Shown: one piece after another, positions 17,803-27,242 of the stretch | Position numbering within the stretch: the first letter of the stretch is position 1 | Layout of the letters: every line of letters begins with the position of its first letter | NCBI GenBank assembly: GCA_963834715.1 | Contig: CAWIDE010000035.1 | Span: 130,716 to 194,715, forward strand | DNA from: CAVSUZ01 sp963834715 | GTDB lineage: Bacteria; Pseudomonadota; Alphaproteobacteria; Acetobacterales; Acetobacteraceae | Direction: 5' to 3' | DNA: 64,000 nucleotides | Translations under genes and position numbers: made by a program | Notes under the pieces: model-generated | Database searches by the model: none | What the model was told of the DNA's origin: nothing | The model's input: only the letters and a program-made list of their open reading frames with translations

Positions 17803-18735
17803 ATGAAACGACTGCTCACTACCGCATCGTTCATTGCCGTATTCGCCGTCGCACCGGGGTGGGCGCAGCAGCAGGGAAACCCTGCGGGCATGACATCCGG
17901 GACGCCGCAATCGCGCCCAGGGATGCCGGTGCCGAACCAGCCGAACGTGGCGGATCGCAATTTTGCCCGTGCCGCAGCCGCCGGCGGTCTGTCGGAGGTC
18001 GAGCTCGGCCAGCTCGCGGAGCATGAAGCCCAGAGCTCCGCGGTCCGCGAGTTCGGTCAGCGCATGGTCAGCGATCACTCAAAGGCGAACGCTCAACTCA
18101 AGGAGCTGGCCCAGCAGGGAAACCCTGCGGGCATGACATCCGGGACGCCGCAATCGCGCCCAGGGATGCCGGTGCCGAACCAGCCGAACGTGGCGGATCG
18201 CAATTTTGCCCGTGCCGCAGCCGCCGGCGGTCTGTCGGAGGTCGAGCTCGGCCAGCTCGCGGAGCATGAAGCCCAGAGGTCCGCGGTCCGCGAGTTCGGT
18301 CAGCGCATGGTCAGCGATCACTCAAAGGCGAACGCTCAACTCAAGGAGCTGGCCGCAGCCGCCAGCATTCCGCTGCCGAACACGCCGGATGCGGAGCACC
18401 GGACCATGCGTGAGCAGCTCGATCAGGTGCATGGAGCCGCCTTTGACAGCACCTATATCCGGGGCCAGATCATCGACCATCAGCAGACGGCGCAGCTCCT
18501 CGAATACGAGATCGGTTCGGGGCAGGATGCGCAGCTGAAGGGCTTTGCGTCCCAGGTGCTGCCCATTGTGATGCAGCATCTCGAGATGGCCCAGAGCATC
18601 GACGCTCATCTGACGGGCGCTGCCGCGCCGGAAGCCGCAATGACGCTACCAGCCCGGGCAATCAGAGCACCGGGCGCGCAGGAGCAGCCCCAGGGGGCCG
18701 GTAGGGCCGGGGGCAAAAGTGGGCAGACCCAGTAG
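17803..18735 (+). CDS. DUF4142 exported protein with internal 81-aa tandem duplication
   Basis: 310 aa. Signal peptide MKRLLTTASFIAVFAVAPGW with AWAQ-type cleavage. The segment from QQGNPAGMTSGTPQ through SKANAQLKELA occurs twice back to back (about residues 23-103 and 104-184), identical except Ser/Arg at one site, then the rest of the DUF4142 domain (DAEHRTMREQLDQVHGAAFD; YIRGQIIDHQQTAQLLEYE) and a Gly/Ala tail. Normal DUF4142 proteins have one helical bundle of about 140 aa; here its first half is duplicated. Ferritin-like fold, function unknown. Probably cotranscribed with the cytochrome gene. Confidence 0.82.
   Translation: MKRLLTTASFIAVFAVAPGWAQQQGNPAGMTSGTPQSRPGMPVPNQPNVADRNFARAAAAGGLSEVELGQLAEHEAQSSAVREFGQRMVSDHSKANAQLKELAQQGNPAGMTSGTPQSRPGMPVPNQPNVADRNFARAAAAGGLSEVELGQLAEHEAQRSAVREFGQRMVSDHSKANAQLKELAAAASIPLPNTPDAEHRTMREQLDQVHGAAFDSTYIRGQIIDHQQTAQLLEYEIGSGQDAQLKGFASQVLPIVMQHLEMAQSIDAHLTGAAAPEAAMTLPARAIRAPGAQEQPQGAGRAGGKSGQTQ
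17869..18354 (+). repeat. 243-bp tandem direct duplication (2 copies) inside the DUF4142 gene
   Basis: Unit 1 is 17869-18111, unit 2 is 18112-18354. The period is exactly 243 bp (81 codons), so the frame is kept. The near-identity at DNA level (one noted substitution, agctcc versus aggtcc) points to a recent duplication. Confidence 0.9.
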
Positions 18736-18970
18736 CCTACACCGTCTCGCGTGGATCCAGCCGCCGATAACTTCGACCGCATGATCGCAGCCATCGCATT
18801 CGAATTACCAGTATCGCCGGTTGGCGTTAGCGAGAACTCCCCATAGGTAGCGCCGTCGGAAACTTAGGACCCGCCGAGAAACAAACGAATTGGGGATGGC
18901 GAGAACAACGCAGGAATAGAATCGTAAATGTGGCTAGGCGCGACGCGGCGCAGGAAGTCAGTCTGCCTGG
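18736..18970. other. Intergenic, probable left flank of an ISAzo13 remnant
   Basis: 235 bp without ORF character between the DUF4142 stop and the transposase start. A terminal repeat could not be identified because the other end of the IS is missing. Confidence 0.3.
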
Positions 18971-19699
18971 GTGATCGATATTGATGATATCCGCGCGCGC
19001 TGGCAGCAGGCGGAGAGATTTCTCGACGAACGGGGACGGCGGCTGTTTGCGGCGAACGAGGCGATGGCGCAGGGCTATGGCGGGGTGACGACGACGGCGG
19101 CGGCAACGGGTCTGGCCCGCAGCACGATCAATCGCGGCATCGCGGAGCTTCGATCCGGGCACAACGACATCGGCGAGCGGGTGCGCCGTCCTGGCGGCGG
19201 ACGCAAGAGCGCGGTGGCGCATCAGCCGGGCTTGCCGGCAGCGTTGGAGGCGCTGATCGAGGACGCCATCCGTGGCGATCCCTGTTCGCCGCTGCGTTGG
19301 GTCAGCCGGAGCCTGCGCCACCTGGTCAAGGCACTGGCAGCGCGGGGGTTCCAGGCCAGCCAACGCGTGGTGGCGAACCTGCTGCGCGAAATGAAATACA
19401 GCTGTCAGGCGAACCGCAAGACGCGCGAAGGCGCGAACCATCCCGATCGGGATGCGCAATTCGCCCACATCAATGCGACGGTAAAAGCGGCGATTGTGGC
19501 CGGGGAACCCGCGATCTCAGTGGACACGAAGAAGAAAGAGCTGGTGGGTGATTTTAAGAACTGCGGCCGTGAGCTGCGCCATCAGGGAGATCCCGAAAAA
19601 GTTCGCGTGCATGACTTTGAGCTGCCTGAGCTTGGCAAAGTCGCCCCCTATGGGGTCTATGACATTGCCGTATACGGCGGAGGAGCAGGGTCGGGGTGA
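18971..19699 (+). pseudogene. ISAzo13-family transposase, 5' part
   Basis: Reading from the GTG at 18971: DIDDIRARWQQAERFLDERG, GVTTTAAATGLARSTINRG (HTH), GGGRKSAVAHQPGLPAALEA, then the DDE region beginning AGEPAISVDTKKKELVGDF and VRVHDFELPELGKVAPYGVY. Homology stops after YGVYDIA at about 19673, where full-length members continue for another 150-200 aa. The 3' end is replaced by unrelated sequence just before the large repeat copy A. Confidence 0.85.
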
Positions 19700-19876
19700 C
19701 GCCGATGCCGCGCCCGGTTAAGAAATAGACGGGAGCGACGCTTGAGAATGAAGTTGGGAATGACCTGAGCCCCGTCTTTCATCCAGGGATGAGTAAAAAC
19801 CGCAGCGTGATCCCGTCCACCCCCAGGGGCGCACTCCAAAAGCGGGTCAAAATTGCACGCCGATCCACACGCTGCG
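19674..19876. other. Junction sequence between IS remnant and large repeat A
   Basis: 203 bp with no supported gene. Its abrupt edges (a cut transposase on the left, the start of the 4.4-kb repeat at 19877 on the right) mark past recombination. Confidence 0.35.
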
Positions 19877-19975
19877 CGGCTTCGCGGTCGCACTGTCCGA
19901 CCTCACCTTTGCTGGGCTTGCCCGGCCAAGGCGGTCGGATAGCGCCGTCCTTACGGCCCCAAGCGGGAGGAAATT

Positions 19976-22708
19976 ATGATACGGATGCCGACCAGCCAAC
20001 TGGCGATCACAGCCGAAGAATTGCGTCTCGCGGAAGCGCGCGAGAAGGGGGTGCCGTGGCGGCAATGGGGGCCGTATCTCAGCGAACGTCAGTGGGGCAC
20101 GGTCCGCGAGGATTATAGCGAGAACGGGGACGCGTGGAACTATTTCAGCCATGACCAGGCCCGTTCGCGCACCTATCACTGGGGCGAGGATGGCCTTGCT
20201 GGCCTCAGTGATGACAAGCAACGATTGTGTTTTGCACTGGCCTTGTGGAACGGCACGGATCCGATCCTTAAGGAGCGGGTGTTTGGTCTGACCAACAGCG
20301 AGGGCAATCATGGGGAGGATGTGAAAGACTATTATTTCTATCTCGATAGTACCCCGACACATTCGTACATGAGGTATCTGTACAAATACCCTCAGGATCA
20401 ATTTCCGTACCTCGACCTGATCGAGACGAACAGACGTCGCGGCCGGTGGGACCCGGAATACGAATTGATTGACACTGGAACATTTAATGACGACAGATAC
20501 TTCGACGTATTCGTCGAGTACGCAAAGGTCGCACCGACGGACATGCTGATCCAAATCAGCGTATGCAATCGCGGACCCGACGAGAGGGTGATCCACGTTC
20601 TGCCGTCCCTATGGTTTCGCAATTTTTGGACTTGGTGGCCGGAGGAGCCCAGATCAATCCTGCAGGACGTGTCCCGAAAGGACGGCGCTGGTGCGATTGC
20701 CGCGAGGGACGCGCTGCTGGGGGATTATTTCCTGTACTACGAGGGGGATGTGCGGCTGCTGTTCACCGAAAACGAGACGAATAACAAGCGTCTTTTCGGG
20801 ATTGCCAATCTGACCCCTTATGTGAAGGACGGGGTTAACAACTATATCGTAGCGGGCAATCGGGAAGCGATCAACCCGAATGGCACCGGAACCAAAGCGG
20901 CTGCACATTACGAGTTGCGAGTGGGAGCAGAGAGAACTGCGGTTATCCGGCTGCGACTGAACAATGTCCCACCTGGTATCGACGAACCTTTCGGCACGCA
21001 ATTCGCGCAGATCGTCGAGGCGCGCCGGTGTGAAGCCGACGAATTCTATCGGGCGATAACCCCTGCCGGTGTGGGCGAGGATGCAGCGAACGTGATGCGG
21101 CAGGCATTGGCCGGAATGCTGTGGAGCAAGCAATATTTCTCCTATGATATCGCCAAATGGCTGAAAGAGCATGGTGTCGATCCGATGCGTCCGTCATCGG
21201 GTCAGGTCTCGGTGCGGAACCGTGAGTGGTTTCACATGCTCAGCGAACATATCATCTCCATGCCAGACAAATGGGAATATCCCTGGTTCGCCGCCTGGGA
21301 CCTGGCCTTTCATACGCTTGCGCTGTCCATCGTTGATATCGACTTCGCCAAGCAGCAGCTCGATCTCCTGCTTACGGGGCTTTACCTGCATCCGACCGGG
21401 CAGATTCCCGCTTACGAGTGGAATTTCAGCGACGTTAATCCGCCGGTGCATGCGTGGGCCACGATCTTCGTGTACCGGATGGAGCAGGTACTGAGGGGCA
21501 GGAGCAATCGGGAGTTTCTGACGCGGGTGTTTGGGAAGCTCAATTCAAATTTCGGCTGGTGGGTGAACCGCAAAGACCGTTCTGGCAGAAACCTGTTTGA
21601 AGGGGGATTTCTCGGGCTCGACAATATCGGGGTTTTCGACCGCAGCGCGCCGCTGCCCACAGGGGGCTATCTGGAGCAGGCTGATGGCACGGCGTGGGTG
21701 GCGTTATTTGCGCAGAACATGCTGGAGATCGCCGTTGAGCTGGCAGCGGCGCAGCCGGCCTATGAGGATCTGGCGACGAACTTTGTTGCCCAGTTCGTGT
21801 TGATCGCCCACGCCATGAACGGACTTGGTCCGGATGGGATGTGGGATGAGGAGGACGGCTTCTACTACGACGTGCTTCGCCTGCCCGATGGCGGTACGAC
21901 CGACTCAAGGTCCGCTCAATGGTTGGTCTGCTGCCGCTTTGCGCCGCTACGGTCGTCGAGCGATGGCAGCGGGAGCGGCTTCCCAGATTGACTGCACAAA
22001 CGTACGAGTGCCTAAGGCGCATGCCGGAACTCGACACGTCGATTCATTCAACCGGGCCGGGGCATTTCGGTGTGGCGGAGCGCGGCATGCTTGCGCTGGT
22101 GAACGAGAACCGGTTACGGCGCATCCTTTCGCGCATGCTTGACGAGAGCGAGTTCCTCAGCCGCTACGGGATCCGCGCGCTGTCCCGCTATCACGCCGAT
22201 CATCCCTACACCTTTTGGGCTCAGGGGCAGGAATATCGGGTCGGTTATCTTCCGGCCGAGTCGGATACCGGGATGTTCGGCGGCAACTCCAACTGGCGCG
22301 GACCGATCTGGATGCCCGTCAACGTACTGCTGATCCGCGCCCTGCTGCAATACTATTTGTATTACGGCGACAACTTCAGGATCGAGTGCCCCACCGGCTC
22401 GGGCAATACGATGAATCTGTTTGAGGTTGCCCGGGAGATTGCCAGCCGGCTAACCCGCATCTTCCTGCGAGATGAAGTCCGGACGGCGGCCAGTGTTCGG
22501 AGGCGCCGAGAAGTTCCAGCGCGATCCCTATTGGCGGGATCACCTGTTGTTTTACGAATACTTTCATGGCGACAACGGCGCCGGCATCGGTGCCAGCCAT
22601 CAGACCGGATGGACCGGGTTGGTGGCGCCGCTGATCGAAATCTTCGGGCGCCTCGATGGCGGGGCTTTTCTCGAAGCCGGCCGGAGTGCCGCCTTTGCGC
22701 GCGATTAG
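19976..22708 (+). CDS. GH63/MGH1-like glycoside hydrolase ('glucosidase'), copy A, frameshifted
   Basis: About 911 codons from the ATG at 19976 (SD GGGAGG) to the TAG at 22706. Begins MIRMPTSQLAITAEELRLAE with WGPYLSERQWGTVREDYS and GEDVKDYYFYLDSTPTHSYM, and continues into the (alpha/alpha)6 catalytic region (WEYPWFAAWDLAFHTLALSI, PPVHAWATIFVYRME, GNSNWRGPIWMPVNVLLIRA). This is the MGH1-like/GH63 family seen as large 'glucosidase' proteins in bacteria. Frame changes near 21900 and 22480 break one protein into three readings; copy B lacks the second break. No signal peptide, so probably cytoplasmic glucan or trehalose-type metabolism. Substrate unknown. Confidence 0.82.
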
Positions 22709-22906
22709 GGTTTTCCGCTTACCCGTGTGGTATTGCTCGGGCGGGTGCGGCCGATGGTCAGTGCAACGACATTTACGTCACCAGCGATCGCGTTAGCTAG
22801 CGCCTCGCCTGCTAAAAAGGCTTTGCCGCCTCCGTTTTGGGCTGCTAGCATGCAGCCCCTCAGAATGTTAAAATTCAGTACCCATAAAATCGATGGGGGA
22901 CGAGTG

Positions 22907-23788
22907 ATGCTCAACCGAGGGCTTACCGAGATGGTGTTCGCGTTGCTGCTGCTGACCGGGGCGTGGTCATCGGCTCGCGCCCAACAGCCGGTGAGCCAGG
23001 GACCAGCCGCGAGCCAAACGGGCTGGATGTTCAACTTCGCGCCCTATCTTTGGTTGCCTACGGCCCACGTCACGCTGAATTACAACTTGCCCGATAATCT
23101 CGGCGCCAGATTACCGACTGACCTTTCGAGCGGGCCCGGCGATTATCTATCTAAGCTTGATGCTGCAGCGGCGTTTGCGGCCGATGTCAGGAAGGGCCCG
23201 TTCTCGCTGTTGACAGATTTCATGTACACCCGCTTCAGCGCCGGCAGCGCCCAAAGCCACATCAAGTCCGTCGATTTTTTGGGCCAGCCCTCTATACCCA
23301 TATCGCGCTCGTTGCAGACCAGCATCAGCACCACCCTGAAGACCGCTATCTGGACCCTTGCGGGTGGCTACACCCTGTTGCAGGGCGACTGGGGCAATCT
23401 CGACCTGATCGCCGGGTTTCGCTTTCTCTCGGTAAGTGCCAGAACCGATTTCAGCCTGGCGCTGTCGGTAACAGATCCGCGGGGCAGCGGCTTTACACTC
23501 GGCGGTCTTGGGGGCGTCTCCGCCAGTAAGGATATCTGGAACGGCATTGGCGGCCTGCGCGGGCGGGTTCGTCTTGGCGCTACGCCCTGGTTCATTCCCT
23601 ACTACTTCGACATCGGCGGTGGCGGCTCACAGCTCACCTGGCAGATCGCGTCCGGTTTGGGTTACCAGATCGGCTGGGCGGCTCTGTCAGCAACCTACCG
23701 CTATTTGTCGTTCGAGCAGCGCGACGACGCCGTGGTGAAGCATCTGGCTTATGGCGGACCGATGCTGATGGTAGATTTCCGTTTCTAG
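22907..23788 (+). CDS. Outer-membrane beta-barrel protein, copy A (intact)
   Basis: 293 aa, ATG at 22907. Signal peptide (MVFALLLLTGAWSSARAQQ). The mature part has alternating hydrophobic strands (WMFNFAPYLWLPTAHVTLNY; LIAGFRFLSVSARTDFSLAL; GWAALSATYRYLSFEQRDDA) and ends with the typical C-terminal aromatic strand MLMVDFRF. Most like small OmpW- or OprD-type barrels of unknown cargo. Lies about 200 bp after the glycoside hydrolase in both repeat copies, so the two are a conserved pair. Confidence 0.75.
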   Translation: MLNRGLTEMVFALLLLTGAWSSARAQQPVSQGPAASQTGWMFNFAPYLWLPTAHVTLNYNLPDNLGARLPTDLSSGPGDYLSKLDAAAAFAADVRKGPFSLLTDFMYTRFSAGSAQSHIKSVDFLGQPSIPISRSLQTSISTTLKTAIWTLAGGYTLLQGDWGNLDLIAGFRFLSVSARTDFSLALSVTDPRGSGFTLGGLGGVSASKDIWNGIGGLRGRVRLGATPWFIPYYFDIGGGGSQLTWQIASGLGYQIGWAALSATYRYLSFEQRDDAVVKHLAYGGPMLMVDFRF

Positions 23789-24425
23789 ATTGGGCGTTCG
23801 GACACGAGACTGAGGGCTGCTCGACGCGCTCGACGAGCAGTACGCCCACGGTGGGAAGGGGCGCGGCGAACGCCTGGAGTCGCATGACCGGTGCCGTATA
23901 CGTGGTCGTGGAAGCCGCCGGTCTCGACCGGGCCGGTCACCAGAAGAAACGGTCCCATTCCGACCAGCCGCCCCATCAAAACGATGACAGCTCCGATCGC
24001 CGCATTCGTCCCCATCGTGCTGCACCAAGGTTGAACGCCCGCTCGCATGAGACCGGCTGGGAGGCGGTAGTGCGCCGCCGCTGCGTCTCTCCGGTTATCA
24101 GCTCGATCCGCCGATACGTGCTACGCTGGTGACCGTCTTGATCACAGTCATCAAGACTCGCATTTGCCATCGCGACATCCCCGCGCTCAATCACAGAGCA
24201 GAGCACTTCGCCCTTACTCCCACCTTATCCCAGGTGGGCAACTCGCAGCGGTTACGTTGGACGTCAGCATCATCATGGTTGATGATATGCGTTTATTTCA
24301 AGCTAGGTCCAACTTGGTTTCTTGGTTTTTCGCTGTCGCCGCGAATCCACCGAGGCGAACCAAATCGCGTCCATACCTCGGTCAGGGAAAATGAGGGGAT
24401 TCGTGAGGTTCAGCGTGGAAAGCCG
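23789..24425. other. Non-coding or weakly coding tail of repeat A and junction
   Basis: 23789-24259 is shared with copy B. A minus-strand frame 23785-24048 (TM-like NAAIGAVIVLMGRLVGMGPF) is the only protein-like reading, at low confidence. A hairpin CCCACCT-N6-AGGTGGG lies at 24219-24238 (also at 47419-47438). 24260-24425 holds nothing recognised. Confidence 0.35.
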
Positions 24426-25541
24426 TCAATGACCTTGTACCTGAACCGCCACTCCTTGCTCTTTGATGTATTGCAGGATCTCGCGGTCAACACGGGTGTA
24501 AACTCCGCCGTCGCCACACTCGCGAAAGCCTGGTCGCTGGATTCCCCGAGAAGTGATACCGGCTAGGTATTCTTTATAAGAACCCGCTCCGTCATCGACG
24601 TGCAGAAAAACGGGGCCACCACTATCTCCATGACACGTGTCCCGATTAAGATGGCTTTGACCTGCAACGAGTTCAAAAGTGGGCGTGCACCCGTACCGGG
24701 AGCTATCGGGTTGAGATGACACCACACCACCGCAGTTCGATGACGCAACCGGGATGTCAACGTATTCCTTTATCCCTGCAACTCCGTTCTCATTTAGACC
24801 AAATCCCACCGCTCTGATAAACGGTGCACCATTGATCGCCAGAGTTGCGGCGAATACGACTGGATCATCGGGAGCGAAGCTGTCGTTGATTCGGATCAGC
24901 CCGATATCCGCAGGCGTTGATGCTGGCGCATGGCAGTCTCGCATCGTCGGTTTGCTCGGCTGGTTTGCCGCAAGCAAATGCCGAGCAGCCAAGTGATCCA
25001 AGTCTCCGTTCGCCTCATCGACGGCGCTCACACCAGGACAAACACAGTGGGCCGCAGTTAAGACGGTGTTGGGCGAAATAATCACCCCGGTACACAGGCG
25101 ATCATCTGCTGTCTTAATTGCAACCACCTTGCGATATCCCATGGTGGGCAGCCCACCCCATATCCGATCCTCGCTTTGACTACCGCCAGTTGTCAGTCCG
25201 AGCAGCAGGCGCGCATTCTCCTGGTATCGAGGATCCTGCTGTACGAGCGATCCTGCGCCGTCCCCCAGCAGATCAGCCGCGCTGGCTCCCCCTCCAGCAA
25301 CGGCCGCGGTCTGCCGTCGTAAAGCGGTTTTCATGTCATCAGGCTTGGCGGGCGGCCCACCCTGCAGGATCAAACCACCTAACGCCGTAAGTGCCACCTT
25401 CATACTCCGAATTACGTCTCCAGCGTCGATTCCCCAAAGCTGGCCGATTGACCCTTCGCATTGTGCGAGAACCGTTAGTGAGGCGGCCTTTCGAGAGACT
25501 TCTTGGGGAATCTTTACTGGCTTGGAGAAGTTGCGAATCAC
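24426..25541 (-). CDS. Trypsin-like serine protease (S1)
   Basis: 371 codons from the GTG at 25541. Catalytic triad visible: His165 (LTAAHC), Asp212 (ADIGLI), Ser307 (CHGDSGGP); disulfide-type cysteines nearby. The N-terminal 130 residues are a helical/linker region without a signal peptide. The upstream 121-aa gene has one and overlaps it by GTGA. The phase difference sits in a run of five G (25567-25571), and adding one G would fuse both into a single exported protein of about 500 aa (reading MGGKPPGKAVIRNFSKPVKI across the join). So this is probably the protease half of one secreted enzyme. Confidence 0.85.
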   Translation of the reverse strand: MIRNFSKPVKIPQEVSRKAASLTVLAQCEGSIGQLWGIDAGDVIRSMKVALTALGGLILQGGPPAKPDDMKTALRRQTAAVAGGGASAADLLGDGAGSLVQQDPRYQENARLLLGLTTGGSQSEDRIWGGLPTMGYRKVVAIKTADDRLCTGVIISPNTVLTAAHCVCPGVSAVDEANGDLDHLAARHLLAANQPSKPTMRDCHAPASTPADIGLIRINDSFAPDDPVVFAATLAINGAPFIRAVGFGLNENGVAGIKEYVDIPVASSNCGGVVSSQPDSSRYGCTPTFELVAGQSHLNRDTCHGDSGGPVFLHVDDGAGSYKEYLAGITSRGIQRPGFRECGDGGVYTRVDREILQYIKEQGVAVQVQGH

Positions 25542-25903
25542 AGCCTTTCCGGGCGGCTTACCCCCATACCGACCTGATCGGAAACGATAGCAGCGAGAGT
25601 TGCTCCTCGCGCATCTTGGACATTCACGGTTGCCTTTCCCTTGGGCCCGGCAAGCGTCGAGTTGGTTTCAAGCTGCACCGTGGTGTCGAGTTGCCCGCTC
25701 TCGGTGTCCAGCACCGCTGACGAGCGAACCCAACTCTCCGGATTGTTCCCGCAGTACATAGTGGAACCCATACCACGAGCGAATCCGGAGGGGCCGGAGT
25801 AGGGACCGGTACCTGTGATCGACGCGGCGTACGATATAATCGGAGCTACCAGGCTCAAAGCTATCGCGCAAATCAAGGCAGAAAGAACGCGAACCCTATT
25901 CAT
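25538..25903 (-). CDS. Secreted N-terminal domain, probably part of the protease
   Basis: 121 aa with a clear signal peptide (MNRVRVLSALICAIALSLVA, cleavage after SYA). Then a beta-rich domain (SAVLDTESGQLDTTVQLETN, GKATVNVQDARGATLAAIVS). The reading ends VGMGVSRPERL right at a G5 run and overlaps the protease start by 4 bp. Either a coupled pair or one gene with a homopolymer frameshift. No named domain recognised. Confidence 0.6.
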   Translation of the reverse strand: MNRVRVLSALICAIALSLVAPIISYAASITGTGPYSGPSGFARGMGSTMYCGNNPESWVRSSAVLDTESGQLDTTVQLETNSTLAGPKGKATVNVQDARGATLAAIVSDQVGMGVSRPERL

Positions 25904-26148
25904 AGACGCCTCCTAAGGTCGCCTTATCTAGCTCTAAATTCCTACACGCTTGCGGTTTTGAGGATACCTCGTGGTTTGTTCGGAACTGCGCAAAAGCTGA
26001 AACCCTGAATTTTCATAAGCTTTCCTCTGCGAAGTGTTGACACTGCCGACTCAGCTGACACAGCGAGGCCGGAACGATACAGAGATTGCTGTGTCACCAG
26101 AGTCAGCAGTGTCACGGGTATCGGCGCGCCCGATCTAGCGAGTGCCAT

Positions 26149-26388
26149 CGACCTCTGGCGGCTGAGCTGCTCAGTCAGGCGGAGCGGAATCCGGCCATCC
26201 GCATCACCGATCACGCCAAGGCGCTGGACTACTTCCGTGCTCGCGCCGTGGCCGCCGACGCGGAAAGTAAGTCCGCAGCCAAGCCGCCCCAGCCAGAACG
26301 CCCATCCGCCCTCAGAAAGCTTCCAATGGTGGCCGAAATCATCCGCACATGGCCAAGCGGACGCTTCGTCCAGTTCAGCGATGAATGA
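26149..26388 (+). pseudogene. C-terminal fragment of an element gene (homologue of 48747-49534)
   Basis: Reads LLSQAERNPAIRITDHAKAL, DYFRARAVAADAESKSAAK, then APMVAEII-like text ending GRFVQFSDE. The first part closely matches LLAEHERNPAVRITDRDKAL of the minus-strand gene in the right-hand operon. Truncated at its 5' side. Its stop overlaps the start of the following Cys-rich ORF, so operon structure is kept here in the plus orientation. Confidence 0.55.
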
Positions 26389-26605
26389 CCCCGATCCCCC
26401 AGAAACGAGCAGAAGTGAAATGGCAACTATTCAGGAACGCAAATGCCAGTGCTGGCGTAAGCGGCTGGTCTGTTATTTTTGTGTGGATTGCCAGAAATGC
26501 GGCGGCGATTGCCACTGCGATGATGGCCGACGCTCCGGGCGCAAGCCGCGCCCATCGCCAGCAGGCGGGTGTGCTAAGCGCGGATTGGTCGCGGAGGACG
26601 CGTAA
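26381..26605 (+). CDS. Small cysteine-rich, probably metal-binding protein (74 aa)
   Basis: ATG at 26381 overlaps the previous stop. Seven cysteines in 31 residues: CQCW, then VCYFCVDCQKCGGDCHCDDG, followed by a basic Arg/Lys/Pro tail with one more Cys. The CxxCxxCxxC plus CxC spacing resembles a zinc-ribbon or treble-clef-like site in tiny mobile-element proteins. No family recognised. Confidence 0.5.
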   Translation: MNDPDPPETSRSEMATIQERKCQCWRKRLVCYFCVDCQKCGGDCHCDDGRRSGRKPRPSPAGGCAKRGLVAEDA

Positions 26606-26704
26606 AGAGGAAGACCGGCCCAGATGCTCGCCCGAGATTCCGGGAGTCATGTGGTTGATAACTATCCTGGGGATCATCCCAGTTATGGTCATACCGGCCG
26701 CTCA

Positions 26705-26940
26705 ATGAGGGGAAAAATTATAGAGGCGGCACGAGATTATCTCCGGCGCATAGAGCGGAGGGCAAATCTCGCGAAATCCTATCGAATGTCGTTGCGCAGG
26801 GAGTCATTTTGCCGGAGGGAAGCAACCAGCTCGGCTACATCTCCAGTGTTCTTTCTTCGTCCAAGGCGCTGGCTAACGTTCGCGGCGAAGGATATGGTCT
26901 GGCTGAGTGGAGCGCTAGGCCAAGGGAGATAACGGAATGA
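26705..26940 (+). CDS. Small HARE-HTH-like winged-helix protein, frameshifted
   Basis: Starts MRGKIIEAARDYLRRIE. After a one-base phase change near 26755 it continues GKSREILSNVVAQGVILPEG, GYISSVLSSSKALANVRGEG, YGLAEW. The order helix - helix - 'I.S.L....' - '.G.G.Y.L..W' is the HARE-HTH/DpnI-C winged-helix pattern used in DNA-binding and restriction proteins. About 78 aa when repaired. Overlaps the next start (ATGA). Family assignment is by eye. Confidence 0.45.
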
Positions 26941-27242
26941 CCGCCGAGCCCCGCCGCCCGATTACTGAAGCCGTCGCTGCGGCAATGTCGATGGTCCGTT
27001 GGAAGACGGCGGGCCAGTTGTATCAGAGGGCGAATGCGAAGTTATGGTCCGGGCTGCTATCGCCAGTTATCTAAAAGCGCTTAGCGGTGTCCCTCGTCAG
27101 CACGGCGCCAGCCGATGCGAGAGCGGACATTACCAAGCCCATTTTCGAGATAGCTGGCGCGTTACCTCGGCTGTGGCAGTGGGAGTTCGGGCTCATCTTT
27201 TCATCAGTCACGATCTCGCGGCCTCGCCTGATGGGTAAGTGA
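26937..27242 (+). pseudogene. Unknown element ORF with two phase changes
   Basis: MTAEPRRPITEAVAAAMSMV starts in one frame, LEDGGPVVSEGECEVMVRAA with IASYLKAL follows in a second, and a third gives DARADITKPIFEIAGALPRL up to a TGA at 27240. Each piece has coding-like composition only in its own frame. Part of the middle element relic; no function recognised. Its 3' end overlaps the convergent GspC-like gene by 39 bp. Confidence 0.35.

Larger units (their letters stand above)
19877..24259 (+). repeat. Large direct repeat, copy A (4383 bp)
   Basis: Nearly identical to 41197-47459 (copy B) once the IS in B is removed. Left identity begins at cggcttcgcggtcgc, right identity ends at gcggttacgttg. 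Carries the GH63-type hydrolase, the outer-membrane protein and about 470 bp downstream. A keeps both genes in better condition than B. Confidence 0.92.

Noticed and set aside
17803..18354. CRISPR-like or short tandem repeat array
   Set aside because: Only two long units within a coding gene; no short regularly spaced repeats anywhere in the window.
24219..24238. CCCACCT-N6-AGGTGGG hairpin as a Rho-independent terminator
   Set aside because: No T-run follows on either strand and no clear upstream gene ends near it; kept only as a note.
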